A stretch of 64,000 nt of DNA from Enchytraeus crypticus (lineage: Eukaryota; Annelida; Clitellata; Enchytraeida; Enchytraeidae), in the NCBI GenBank assembly GCA_905160935.1, contig CAJHZI010000533.1:1042501-1106500 (forward strand), in the 5' to 3' direction. A program made the translations under genes and the position numbers. This document shows, one piece after another, positions 12,901 through 22,691 of this stretch; the first letter of the stretch is position 1, and every line of letters begins with the position of its first letter. The notes under the pieces were generated by a model. It was not told where the DNA came from and searched no databases. It worked only from the letters and a program-made list of their open reading frames with translations.

Positions 12901-15448
12901 AAAAAAACCTAGTAGGCAATCAGTCAATAAAATATTAAAAGCCAAATAATAACTGTAATAACTGTAACTATAATAATTGTATCTTAATCGGACTGAGCCG
13001 GCGACAATTTAATTTAGTGTCTTAAAGTTGTTGCCCGACTTTAAGCTAGTGTTATCTCGTTATTGATATTCCTGGACTGGAGATGACACTTTAAAAAAGC
13101 ACCTGAAGTGCCTATATTAACAAATGGACCTTATAATCATGGTCTATTGCATTCACTGAGGAGGCTCAAACATATGTATTATAGATCTTGTGCGCACATT
13201 TGCCATTCATATTTCCAGCTTAAGACACAGCAACTTTGTCAAGTCAGTTTTGATAAGACTCATATTTCATGTTTTATAATATTTTAGCGTATAAAGGCGT
13301 GCAACATTTGATTAAGATAGCACTACCAACACTACAAAATTTTACTGTTAGCTAATTACATCCCTTACGTCACGTTAGAACAAAGAAACAAACGCTAAAT
13401 TCTCAATGTCCACGTCTAGGGAAAACATAAACCTTCAGCTTATATCTGTCCACTGTTTCCCTGTCCAACTTCTCGTTAACAACTAGCTGTAGTGTAACCC
13501 CTGACCACTGCAGAGAAAACTTCCATTCTCCATCTGCCGGAGATATAGCCGATAGTTCATACTTCTGAATTCCATTTATCGGGGAATCTTTATCCAGAGC
13601 GCTAGGGAGAGGAAAAGTGGTTCCTGGAACGACAGATTCCAGTATATTAACGGAAGTAGAATTGGTTGGAAAGATTGGCGTGACGTCATCCAGGTCAATG
13701 ATGTCGATACGAACTGGAATGATCTGGAAGAGATCCGCAGGGCTCTGACCTACATCGAACTCAAGGGCACAGATGAGCTGTGAGGCACAAAGCTCGTCTC
13801 TGTTTATGACGCTCTTTATCTGAAAAATTAAATACTATGTTACTACATTGTGTAGGTTAAGAAAATCCTATGTAAAACGCAATTAATTTCATCATCATCA
13901 TCATCATCATCCTCCCTTGAATCCCAGTTTAACTAGAGTCGGGATACAAATATACTGTCTCAAATCCACTCTGTCCTACAGCACATCCCCTATTTGAGAC
14001 TTTTCCACTATTAATTAATTTCATCAGTAAATATTTAAAATGTCAAAAGGTTCCTTTGGGTAATTTTCATCTTATGGAACTTAATGATGCTTGGTGCTGA
14101 CGAATTGATCAACTTTATCTCTAAGTGTCGTAAAAGGCGAAAAAGCACTAAGATCCACACCAACGTCATAAAGGACATTCAGTTAGTAAGCGTCTAGGAT
14201 CCAGAAATTGCTACAAAATTTTCAAAACCGAATGGAAGATCTTTCGTATTCCAACCGTAGTTAAACTTGAATTCAATGGAAAATGATGATGATTACATTG
14301 TATAAAGTACGAACATTTCCATCTGAAATGAAAGAATTTCATCTTTAACCATTTACAATTTTAAAGATTCTTCTAGATATTTTCATTTAATGATACTTAC
14401 CACTGCTTATGACAAAAAATAGCTCTGCTCCACATGGATAATATTATTAACTTTAATGATGCAGCGTCCTATTTTTGTAAAATGTTTCTTTGAAGTCTTA
14501 GACCGTTATAGCGAATATTAGTCGAATATTTTTCTTCAAAGCTTATTAAGATAAATGTATATACTCAAATCAAGAGATGTTATTCATTTTATACATATAC
14601 ATGTATGTGTAGTATATAGTTTTAAATTGTCATGCGCCTAACGCTAGTTTAATAAGAAAATCAACTGACGAGTCTGTATTATTCATTCAATAGTAGGCAT
14701 ACTATAATCAGAATCTGTCAGTCTAATTCACAAAGAAAAGAACATGTATAAATAAGCCATTAATCTCGAAACTCTCTAATATTGTCGCTAAAGATAGAAG
14801 CTACACAATCGTGCACAATTACTGCAGTTGTTTAACCTGAATGTTTGTGTGTGTATGTCATATCATGTCTAAAGTACTTCTGATTGACTGTCTATATCGA
14901 TGAAATGCGCCATTTATGTGTGTATGTACACATGTGTATGTGAGTGATATAACATACCTCAAGTACTCCTATTTGACTGTCTATGCTGATGAAATCTCTT
15001 CGTATGTGTGCTTGCATGTGTTTGCATGTGTGCTTGTATGTGTGTGTAGGTGTGTGTGACATATCATACCTCAAGTACTCCTGTTTGACTGTCTATCCTG
15101 ATGAAATCTGCTCGTATATTTGCTTGTATGTATGTGTGTGTGTATGTGTGTGACATATCAAACCTCAAGTACGCCTGTTTGACTGTCTATGCTGATGAAG
15201 TTCTGCGAGGAATTGTTCGTCGGATCCTTTAGGATCACAAATCTTAATCTCTTTAGATCATCTGCAGAATATCTCTCCGCCAATCCAGCTTTGTCAATCA
15301 GATTTCCTATAATTGTTCCAGTCGGCTGCTTCTCTGTTGTGCTAAATATCACAGTGGCTCTGACTGTGGAAATCCATAAGTAGATCACGACAATCCACGT
15401 AGGTAGGAGTAAAGTTGAAACTTTCATTTCCATCAACTTCGTGGTCAT
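3368..15448 (-). CDS. Protocadherin, 7 EC repeats, complete gene (5 coding exons)
   Basis: A calcium-dependent, probably homophilic cell-adhesion receptor of the plasma membrane. Coding exons are 15448-15164, 13819-13433, 12888-10765, 4970-4844 and 3966-3368, with GT-AG boundaries and phases 0,0,0,1. They total 3522 nt, or 1173 residues plus stop. Signal peptide is about residues 1-31. EC repeats lie at about 32-145, 146-255, 256-366, 367-476, 477-581, 582-706 and 707-823, with repeated DVNDN linkers and LDRE motifs. The transmembrane helix is at 824-850 and the tail at 851-1173. Seven ECs plus RVHF at 988-991 recall vertebrate delta-1 protocadherins, whose conserved tail motif binds PP1; true orthology is not shown. 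EC6-EC7 lacks the canonical DxNDN linker and EC7 is degenerate. Introns are full of SINEs and minisatellites. The start could also be Met6 or Met8. The exact codon sum and matching phases make the model strong. Confidence 0.93.
4032..4160 (-). mobile_element. SINE-A copy (nearly full) in protocadherin intron 4
   Basis: tRNA-derived SINE. The minus strand shows GGCTGGAGCCAGTGGCGATG (box A side), GGGGTTCAAATCCTGGGCTC (box B GGTTCAAATCC) and the tail CGAGTGAGGAAAATGACG. It lies 65 bases upstream of the exon 5 acceptor. Confidence 0.88.
4590..4843 (+). mobile_element. LINE-B 3' end in protocadherin intron 4
   Basis: Encodes the C-terminal end of a non-LTR retrotransposon protein (INVLRNRKKSWIGYILKGEG, then EGNRGRSRMRLGMLDD), followed by the CGACCTGCCAGTAGGTAGTG tail and a (GA)n run. 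It is damaged relative to the copy at 45215. The tail ends at the exon 4 donor. Confidence 0.85.
4844..4970 (-). CDS. Protocadherin exon 4: cytoplasmic tail
   Basis: 127 nt, entering in phase 0 and leaving in phase 1. The acceptor is TGTTTCACAG at 4972-4971. It encodes a Gly/Asp/Ser-rich tail piece with DSSNSSDSGRG and VHNSDCSS, echoing the NSDSSSGFESGRG motif at the end of exon 3. The donor AGAG|GTCTCT at 4843 directly touches the (GA)n tail of an inserted LINE. The phase-1 end joins exactly to exon 5 to give Asp975. It is not recognisable from length alone; phase, motif and acceptor support it. Confidence 0.82.
6169..6560. repeat. 34-bp minisatellite with E-box cores
   Basis: About 11-12 copies of a 34-bp unit built on CACCACGTGGTAGGGTGCTT and GCTCTAGCCTGAAG. 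Several units keep the palindrome CACGTG. One unit is four bases short. Confidence 0.9.
7250..7523. repeat. Direct duplication of about 130 bp
   Basis: Two copies (about 7250-7394 and 7395-7523) share GATTCAAATTAATAAACACA, TCTCGTTCA.AATTAA and GCCTCTTGAAATAATTAAG. The second is slightly deleted. Confidence 0.8.
7752..7920 (+). mobile_element. tRNA-like SINE, minor family
   Basis: Starts CAGCGTAGCGGTTAGAGTGT (box A-like) followed by GGTCTGGATTCAGTC (box B-like), then an unrelated body. Only one clear copy was seen. Confidence 0.45.
8095..8205 (-). mobile_element. tRNA-like SINE, second minor family
   Basis: The minus strand reads ACGGGTTGGTTGGTCGAATG, then ATCGGTTCGAATCTCATC (box B). It is related to the copy at 45044-45128. 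Confidence 0.6.
8402..8451. promoter_or_regulatory. Three GC boxes at exact 21-bp spacing
   Basis: GCGGGGCG occurs at 8402, 8423 and 8444 in otherwise AT-rich intron DNA. GC boxes are typical Sp/KLF sites. A regulatory role is only inferred. Confidence 0.3.
9277..9369 (+). mobile_element. SINE-A, internally deleted
   Basis: Has the head GGCTGGAGCCAGTGTCGATG joined to the tail CACTGACATCGCTTTCGAG and an (AGCTT)n end. The box B region is missing. Confidence 0.8.
10617..10684 (+). mobile_element. Family D (ATT-tailed) 3' end
   Basis: CGTCCCTGACATCATCCCTG, GATGAGGAAACGGATGTTAA and an ATT-rich tail. Its 3' module resembles that of SINE-A. Confidence 0.7.
10765..12888 (-). CDS. Protocadherin exon 3: EC2 end through transmembrane segment
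   Basis: A large exon of 708 codons, as is common for protocadherin ectodomains. It begins IAAVGGGVK, completing EC2, then EC3-EC7, a 27-residue hydrophobic helix (protein residues 824-850), a basic stop-transfer stretch (RNKVARR) and the juxtamembrane motif NSDSSSGFESGRG. The acceptor is TTTTAG above 12888; the donor is CTT|GTAAGT, close to ideal. Read-through past the donor would add 13 residues and stop, giving a conceivable short-tail isoform. Confidence 0.96.
12889..13432 (-). other. Protocadherin intron 2
   Basis: 544 bases of AT-rich intron between exons 2 and 3; no repeat family recognised. Confidence 0.6.
13433..13819 (-). CDS. Protocadherin exon 2: rest of EC1 and most of EC2
   Basis: Encodes 129 residues in phase 0 at both ends. 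The acceptor is TTTTTCAG just above 13819 and the donor is AAG|GTTTAT at 13432. It carries the EC1-EC2 calcium linker (DLDDVTPIF, residues about 137-145) and the EC2 motif LDRETVDRYKLK, which is completed by the first residues of the next exon. Without splicing the frame would end in a few codons. Confidence 0.92.
13889..14010 (-). mobile_element. GAT-tailed element in protocadherin intron 1
   Basis: Reverse orientation: (ATC)n followed by CCCAGTTTAACTAGAGTCGG and the rest of the 3' end. Confidence 0.75.
14092..14296 (+). mobile_element. GAT-tailed element in protocadherin intron 1
   Basis: Forward orientation: AAAGCACTAAGATCCACACC, TTCAGTTAGTAAGCG, CAGAAATTGCTACAAAATTT and a short (GAT)n tail. 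Forms an inverted pair with 13889-14010. Confidence 0.8.
14856..15200 (-). repeat. Tandem copies of the protocadherin exon 1 donor region
   Basis: Four imperfect copies of a roughly 55-base unit that includes the end of exon 1 (FISIDSQ.GVLE) and its splice donor. The units begin near 15151 (real), 15057, 14944 and 14856, separated by TG-rich spacers, giving periods of about 94, 113 and 88. The second and third copies keep GT donors (GAG|GTATGA and GAG|GTATGT); the fourth has lost GT. Confidence 0.85.
15164..15448 (-). CDS. Protocadherin exon 1: signal peptide and start of EC1
   Basis: Encodes 95 residues. Met1 is followed by a basic stretch and a hydrophobic core (about residues 10-28), with likely cleavage after Ala31. 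The first cadherin strand follows, ending in the FISIDSQTGVLE motif typical of EC domains. The donor is GAG|GTTTGA at 15163-15162, phase 0. Reading past it gives Val then a TGA stop, so splicing here is required. A possible 5'UTR acceptor (TTACAG) lies just upstream of the ATG at 15468-15467. The donor and its flank are repeated in tandem further into the intron. Confidence 0.9.
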
Positions 15449-15570
15449 CTTATATCCTTAGACTATCTGTAATTAAATACATCATCAGAAAAAAGTCATA
15501 GCACATTAAAGTTAAAAGCCTATTGTCGTCCCCAGTACATGTATGTAGTCAAAGTAGTAGAGAATATGTA

Positions 15571-15632
15571 GCAAATCCTGGGCTCGCCCGTCACTGACAT
15601 CGCTTTCGAGTGAAGAAATTGACGTTAACCAT
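15571..15632 (+). mobile_element. SINE-A 3' fragment upstream of the protocadherin
   Basis: Starts inside box B (CAAATCCTGGGCTCGCCCGT) and ends GACGTTAACC. Confidence 0.8.
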
Positions 15633-16154
15633 GGGGTTTCGAGCACAGGTCGTCTAACTTAACAGACAAGGTTTTAGCAAACTCGACCACCAGCTGGTAT
15701 ATAAATTTATTAAAAGTCTTAAGAATAATAATGGATATGCTAAATTTATCATCTATTTGCAAGGTGACCTATAAAATTATTAATCTGCAAAGTAAAACTA
15801 ATTGAAAAACTAATAATATGATACGTCAATATTTGTCTTTAGTTGAAGAGATACTGAAAGCTTTTATTTGCTCCATAAGCTTGCATTAATTTGTACGCTA
15901 AAGTATACGAGCATTGAAATTTAACCGTTGTAAAGAGCCGTTGAAAAATACAAAAATTAGTCCATTAGTTTAACAGATAAACTATATAAGTTCTGCAATC
16001 TTCGTTTATAGAATAAATGTTACAATCCTACATGTTGCCCAACAAGTATCAGAAACATAATTTTATACAAAGTAGGCCTACAAATTGTTATTTCTCTTCT
16101 TTCAATATAACACAAGCAGAGCATGTGTTTTAGCTGAAGTACATGTAGCTATCC
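15633..16154. other. AT-rich 5' flank of the protocadherin
   Basis: No promoter motif or gene could be supported here. Confidence 0.45.
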
Positions 16155-16155
16155 A

Positions 16156-16198
<43 letters not shown>

Positions 16199-16265
16199 AG
16201 AGGGAAAGCGAGAGCGAGAGAGGGAGAGGGAGAGAGATAGAAAATGAAGAGGTAGAGAGAGAGAG
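16155..16265. repeat. (GA)n microsatellite
   Basis: A pure GA run at about 16158-16194, then interrupted purine-rich repeats. Short open frames here are low-complexity artefacts. Confidence 0.9.
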
Positions 16266-16409
16266 TTATATTATAAAGGAGAGAAAACAAGTAATCAAAC
16301 GGATAATTTTGTATAAGGAAATCTATAAAACTTCAACGAATACATACAATTTAGCTGATCACTACATTTATTTATTCATGATCTGCAAAACATGCCATAA
16401 ACTGGACGT

Positions 16410-16640
16410 GCTGTACGAGAAGACTGAGCAAGAACTACACAAGGCAACGGGAAACCATTTCAGAAGCCATACTACCATCAAGCTATGGGCTAAATTAAGG
16501 TATGGCTATTAAGGCATAACCATTTGTGAAGGGATTACTCATTGATCGATGGAGTGCTTTACAGGGCGTGGAGAGCAGCATGTCAGTAAAAATATATATC
16601 TTGGACCTGCTACTTCACAGAACACTAGAGAGAGATAGAG
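16410..16640 (+). mobile_element. SINE-B, long copy
   Basis: Shows CAAGGCAACGGGAAACCA, AGGCATAACC..TTTGTGAAGGG, TTGATCGATGGAGTGCT and CTTGGACCTGCTACTTC, ending in a GA-rich tail. It extends further 5' than the other copies. Confidence 0.75.
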
Positions 16641-18001
16641 AGTGATTGTTATATTTAGCTAATCTTATGATAATTTCAGCGTTTAGTATTGATCAATTTC
16701 AACTTACAAATGTGATTTACGCATCTACATTGACCTTTTTCGAATAGTAAAATGACATCATTGATATTTGTAAAAATTTTCGTTTAAATTATTGATAAAT
16801 AGCAATTACGAATGGAGATGGAATGCAAATTAAAACAGAGATTATAAATGAGAAGAGAGTTTCGCTCTTAATTCATAATACTTGCAGACAACAGGTTCTA
16901 ACTTTGGTGCTATGAGATTTTTCACTCCATCAAATATTGCCCCGGGCAAAATTCTAAGCAAAAAATGGTCTGGCAAATAAAAGATCATTCTTTAGCAGAC
17001 TTAGAACCACTTCATCATTCGTAAACAAACATTGCACACCACACACATTCAGTATTAATCATTTAAAGGCTCAAAGGTTTAACAATTTCTCGTCTATGCA
17101 ATGTAGATCTGAGCTTCAAATGTTCATATTTCTACATATTCTAGATATGCAAAACTAAAAAGTCAGTGATAAATCATTTGAATAAAATAAATTTAGTTTT
17201 ACATTTACTGCTATAAATTTTAAATTACAATTAAAACATCTGCCTGTCAAATGATCAACTAAGTACTATTAGGAGATATAAGAGATTTTATGAGTATACC
17301 ATCAATGTATTCACAAAGCGTTGCACGTTTTCTACGTCTTATAATGGCCTAAGAAATCTTATAACATGCATTTGTAAATTCGCTGACTCTTCATTTAAAG
17401 ACATTTGACGTTTCTTCTAAGCTCGAATTATTAATAGAAGAATTAATAGACTCGAGTCAGGAGAATCATTGCAATATTAACCACGAAAGTATTCAAAATT
17501 ATGAATAGGGTTTCTATTGCGGACAGCGAAATGACGCGTTTATTGTTAGCTTTTCTCTACCGTCAGGCATTATTATGCTTCATAAAGAAATGGCAGGCGC
17601 CTGGTACATTTCTATGCAAGTAGTTATGCATAACCGTCGCATTTTGCACCTGCTTAGATTTTTTATCAATTTAACTGTAAATGTACTGCAGTATCTGATA
17701 TTTTCTTTAAATATCAAATACACCGAAATTGATATAAATTATAACGTATTTTTTTCAGTTACTTTTAAAATTTATAGTCTATATTTCCTAAACATCGTAT
17801 TATTCTTAGAGTATATTATTATTACTTTGTTGCTTCCTGACAACTAAAGATTAGATCAAACAAAATCATAATCGTAATCGCAATCAAGATCGTCTTGGAT
17901 CTTGGACTTGCACTGTTTAGATCTCGCTTTCTCTTGTGTTCTCTGTGTACTCAGTCATCACCGTGTGGTGCTTTGACACATGTTTGTGTAGAGGCTGCAA
18001 G
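16641..18001. other. AT-rich intergenic DNA
   Basis: No gene or repeat family recognised. The open frame at 17575-17847 is typical of AT-rich chance. Confidence 0.5.
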
Positions 18002-18058
18002 AGACGTCCCTGACAATGCCTTATGGCGAGGAACCGGACGTTAAATTCTTATTGATTG
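18002..18058 (+). mobile_element. Family D 3' end
   Basis: GACGTCCCTGACAATGCC, then GGCGAGGAACCGGACGTTAA. Confidence 0.65.
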
Positions 18059-18532
18059 AATGATTGTAAGAAGCGACTGAGTAAGAAATGAGGAAGGGTA
18101 GAGAGGGAAATAATATATCTCAAGATGTCAATTTAATTCCAAAATTGCTTATAGATGTTGTTGATTAATTAGAGTAACTCAGAAATTACAAATTAGAGTA
18201 ACTTAGCTTACTCTAGTAGAAATTAGAGTAGGCGGCGCTAGAGAACTAACATGTACTTGACTGCAGTCTAGTGTAACGTTAAAGTCTGACATTAAATTCG
18301 GAGTTGTTGTCAGCAACCGATGTGTTGCTAGGACTGTTAACAAAGAACATGGCACAAGAGCAGCATAGTATCCGGTCAATGAAAGCGACGATCAATAGAA
18401 CGAAGCAATAGCGAGTCTATGGAAAGTTTACAGACTAGTGTAGCATGCGAGAAGTTGTTTGAAATAATTTCGTATCTAATCTCAAGGACGTATCTAACCT
18501 GAAATGGTTAGGGTTTAGAAACATTTAACAAC

Positions 18533-18668
18533 CGGCTAGAGCCAGTGGCGACGTCGGTAAGATACTCGACCGCGGATCGGTGTATGCGCGGTTCACATCC
18601 TGGGCTGGCCCCTTCATGACATCGCTTTCGAGTGAGGAAACTGACGTTAACCTTAGCTTTTTAGCTTT
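18533..18668 (+). mobile_element. SINE-A, nearly full
   Basis: CGGCTAGAGCCAGTGGCGAC, box B-like GGTTCACATCC, tail CGCTTTCGAGTGAGGAAAC and an AGCTTTTTAGCTTTT end. Followed almost directly by a LINE-B fragment. Confidence 0.88.
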
Positions 18669-18689
18669 TAACTTAGTTATTAAGATTTT

Positions 18690-19150
18690 TTTAAAGTCTA
18701 AAGAAAGACACAAAGATAAATATAGTGAAAACTTTGGTTTGGACCACGCTATTGTATGGATGTGAAACATGGACCTTAAGGAAGGAAGATATTAGGAAAC
18801 TGGAGGCATTGGAAATGTAGATTTGGAGAAGAATGGAGAGGATTAGCTGGACTCAAAAGATTAGAAATGAGGAAGTCCTGGAGAGGATTGGCACAGATAG
18901 ACAGTTGATAAATGTATTAAGAAATAGGAAGAAGAGATGGATAGGACACATTCTAAGGGGGGAAGGTCTATTAAAAGAGGTTATAGAAGGTAGAATGGAA
19001 GGAAAAAGAGGCAGGGGCAGGCCGAGATTAGGTATGTTAGATGATTTAAAGACCCTCTCATATGTGGAATTGAAGAGGAAGGCGGAAGACAGAGAAGAGT
19101 GGAGGCGTTATGTACTATGGACCTACCAGTAGGCAGTGCACTAAAAGAGA
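18690..19150 (+). mobile_element. LINE-B 3' end, longest copy
   Basis: Encodes the region after the reverse transcriptase: SLKKDTKINIVKTL, LLYGCETWTLRKEDIRKLEA, a TAG at 18817-18819, then IRNEEVLERIGTDRQ, NRKKRWIGHILRGEG and GRGRPRLGMLDDLK, ending WTYQ and stop. The stop lies inside the GGACCTACCAGTAGGCAGTG motif, which continues as the 3' tail. Clade is not assignable by eye (RTE-like tail). Confidence 0.9.
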
Positions 19151-19487
19151 GATTAAGAAGTATTTCGCAAGATTTGACGTTCATATTTTAGTCAGTCAAT
19201 CATTCACTCATTCAGAATATCGAATCAACTAGTCATCGGAACATGTCTCAGACAGTCAGAAAAGAGCTTTAGAAGGCTCTTAACTTATAACAATACATCA
19301 CATGCAGGCAAATATTCATCGCCCTCAAAGAAATGGCAATTACATATTCTTCAAGTGTGAAATTATAATAATATTTATTGAACTTCAACTTATTTGTTAT
19401 ACGTTATTTTAGTATAATTTTATACTGTATTTTAAGTGACAAAATACCATGTAGAGAGGGCAGTTAACTTCAGCCTCATTAAATTTT

Positions 19488-19558
19488 TATAATAATAATA
19501 AATAGTAATAAAGGTTTAACGTCCGTTTCCTCATACAAGGATTATGTCAGGGACGTCA
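19488..19558 (-). mobile_element. Family D 3' end
   Basis: Reverse orientation: (ATA/ATT)n, then GGTTTAACGTCCGTTTCCTC and TGTCAGGGACGTC. Confidence 0.7.
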
Positions 19559-21896
19559 AACACTATTCCTGGAAATTCCTTGAAGTCACACAGGCTCGAT
19601 TCCTGAACAGGCTGGTAACAGAATGCATTATCATTTATTCACAGTATTAGTAAATAGAAAACTTTCTCGCAGCCTGATACCAGACCAAACATGAGGTCGT
19701 AAACGTGATAGATATAATCACGGATTGCCATTTTACTATACTGATTGCTTAATCTATAGTTACAATAAAAGAATGACAAGCCTAAGCAAGCTGTTTAGTG
19801 ACGTGCTTGGATTAAACTAATTAAGAATCCGGCTACTCTGATATATTTAGATTTACAATTATAGTTTTAGAGTTTTCTAAATATTGCTAGATCTGATTTA
19901 GTCAGTTTTGCGTGTAGTTTCTCTCCAGATACATGTATCTAAGCATTGAAAGTAGCCTATATTATGATAGTATCTGATATTAACTTTATAATTCTAAGTA
20001 TTAATAAAACCTTAACGCTAAACATAAACGTAAACAGGTTCTCCAATGCAAAAATATATATTTATTTAACTGAAAGGTACATACAGCGATGTGCTGAACA
20101 GGTCCAAGTGAAGTATCTACTAGCTAGTGTTTTCTTTATACGCGTGTGTACATAATATATGTAGCTTTCTAAACGTAACTTTAGAGCATTTCAAATCTTT
20201 TACAGTGTCGCGTCGAGTTAGAGTGAGTGGATATAATCTCTCAAATAAACTAAAATAATTCCAATCGAACAACAGAAGCTAATTATGTCAGTGACTACAC
20301 AGTATCTAAAGCAGATTAAATCAATGCATCAAGTCACCTTCTTCACAAACTCCGAGGACCCACCGATATGAACCGCTTTAACTTACAGTGAAAATGAGCG
20401 TGACAATTACATTAAATGTGAAGCTTAGTAATTCATTCCACAATTACGACTTTGTTATATAATGGTTTGCAAACGCTAGATCCAATGTGCATATTTCTAT
20501 TCAGAGTCTGCTTTCATGCTCCAGAAAGAGCATTCTATCGAGGAACAAATTTCTTCCTCGCGGAGACAGCACATGCGGTATGTCATGTGTGCAATTATGC
20601 GAACAAAAAAAGATTATATCTTGTTCAAACCTTTCTGCATCCTCAGCTTTAAAAAATATAGCTTAAATGGTGTATTTGTAAATATTCCTTTTATTTATTT
20701 AATCTTGCTTTTAAAGCATTCATTACAGTTCATGCTCGGTATATTCAGTAGTGGCCCAGAGTTAATAGAGACAATTATAATTGAAATAATACCAACAAAC
20801 CTAAGTAAGCTATTCGATCAACCCGGTAGAATCAACAGTCTATTCACTACAGCTTTAACACAAAATAGTCTGCATTGCTTAAAATCATGACTGCCTTAAC
20901 ACTGTGAATATTAACTAAAAGTAATACCAATAACATCAGTATTACTAGTAATACTTGTAATACAAGAAATAGCAGTAATACTAGTAATATTACTATTATC
21001 TTAACTGTCAATCTTTGTCAGAAACATTTAATTTATATCAATAAATTTCTTGCTGAACAGAAATGGATATAAATAAAATTCATAGATATCAATTCAAGAA
21101 GTGTCAAAGCCCCGTATGATTGAATTTATAATAATTTACTTACATTTTAAATTTATTTCCTAAACGTTTACAGCTTTCTAGTAATATTCTGCAATAGTTG
21201 TACATATGTTATTTGAATTAACCACTTTAAAGACAACAGACATAAAATTCACAAGCATTAATTCCTTGGATATCAAAGACTTTATTGATTCTTTAATAAT
21301 AAATTTTAAACTATCCCTTTAAATTAAAATATTACCTAATATTTTGCCTATACGAATCATTTCATACTGCATTAGTTATGCACACTATAACTAACATTGT
21401 TAATTAACAGACTAGGGTCTTACACAGAATAAACAGACGAGGTCCCATATTGTCACTCAATTCAATCGACAGGTGCACCACAGCCTAAACCCTTTGTCGG
21501 GGGCAGTGCCTTGGCTCTGGGAATATCATAAACACTGCATTCTTGCACAATAAGAATCTCGCTATGGTTTAGATACCCAGCCTCTATAGCCTTTGTGGCC
21601 CTAAACTGATAGACAAATATTGTCATGCCGTGAAGAAAGTTTCAAACTGTTTCCCATAATTACTACGTACGCTATTAGACTTACAATACGAAGCGTGACA
21701 GTGGGTGTAAACTGATTCGTTATTTGATGACGCTGTAACGTTACAGGCACTTCAGCAGTGAAAGTTTTTACATCTAATGTTTACTAAACAATAACTCTAC
21801 ATGCTATAAATAGCTCGTTACACGGCACTTCCGTTGTATACGCGGTTTGAAAAAGAATTAATGAGTTACACATTAATTAAAAATGCAACAAAGTAC
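19559..21896. other. AT-rich intergenic DNA
   Basis: Only a short repeat of AGTAATACT-like words with inverted symmetry at about 20935-20997 was noticed. Open frames at 20452-20890 match no recognised protein. Confidence 0.5.
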
Positions 21897-21918
21897 TGCA
21901 AGTCTTGCATTCAGTGCA

Positions 21919-22250
21919 CTACAGAATAGACCAAACATCTAATGCAAGTGTTATATCCAGTGGCGCTGTCGGTAGATGTTCGACTGCGGACCAGTATGTA
22001 CGGGGTTAAATTCCTGGGCTCCCCGGTCACTGACATCGCCTTCGAGTAAGAAAACTTACGCTAACATTAGCATTACCACCATTTTACCAGCCCACAGAAT
22101 AGACCAAACGTCTACTGCAAATGTAGTGCACTTTAGAATAGATCAAACGTCTACTGCAAGTGCAGTGCACTTTAGAATAGACCAAACGTCTACTGCAAGT
22201 GTAGTGCACTTTAGAATAGACCAACCGTCTATTGCAATGTTATATCCTGA
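21919..22250. repeat. 39-bp tandem array split by a SINE-A
   Basis: Units of AGAATAGACCAAACGTCTAC plus TGCAAGTGTAGTGCACTTT, about four copies at 22094-22250 and one at 21919-21956. The gap between them is filled by a SINE-A. Confidence 0.85.
21957..22076 (+). mobile_element. SINE-A inserted in a tandem array
   Basis: CCAGTGGCGCTGTCGGTAGA, GGGGTTAAATTCCTGGGCTC and a divergent tail. The 5' end lacks the GGCTGGAG head. Confidence 0.82.
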
Positions 22251-22442
22251 CACCAGCAGCAGCAAGACCGCTACATACTAAACCAAATCTTAAAGAAATG
22301 TTTTATTTCATTACTGAAAGGCTGTCGAACAACACACCAATAAACCACCGGCTCAGATCATCGATAGTACAAATCGATAGTACCTGAGAACAATCGATAA
22401 TACCTGAGAATCTGAAACCAGATTTTAATATAGAGCGCCATA

Positions 22443-22536
22443 AAGCCGATGCTAACGTCAGTTTCATCTCTCGAAAGTGATATCAGTGACGAGCCAGCCC
22501 AGGATTTTAACTCACTCATACTGATCAGCGGTCGGA
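22443..22536 (-). mobile_element. SINE-A fragment
   Basis: GCTAACGTCAGTTTCATCTC, TATCAGTGACGAGCCAGCCC and ACTGATCAGCGGTCGG; the box B core is altered. Confidence 0.78.
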
Positions 22537-22691
22537 TTAATATGCGTGTGCGTATAATAAAGAGGACTATGACTGTAGATTGTAGGTGAGGTGATTGCAT
22601 GGGCAGGTGAGGCTAAACTATGTTTATAAGCGGGAGAGGGAGAGGGTTGTAGGTGGAGGTGTTGCTAAGTGACGGTAATTGCTGAGGTTAC

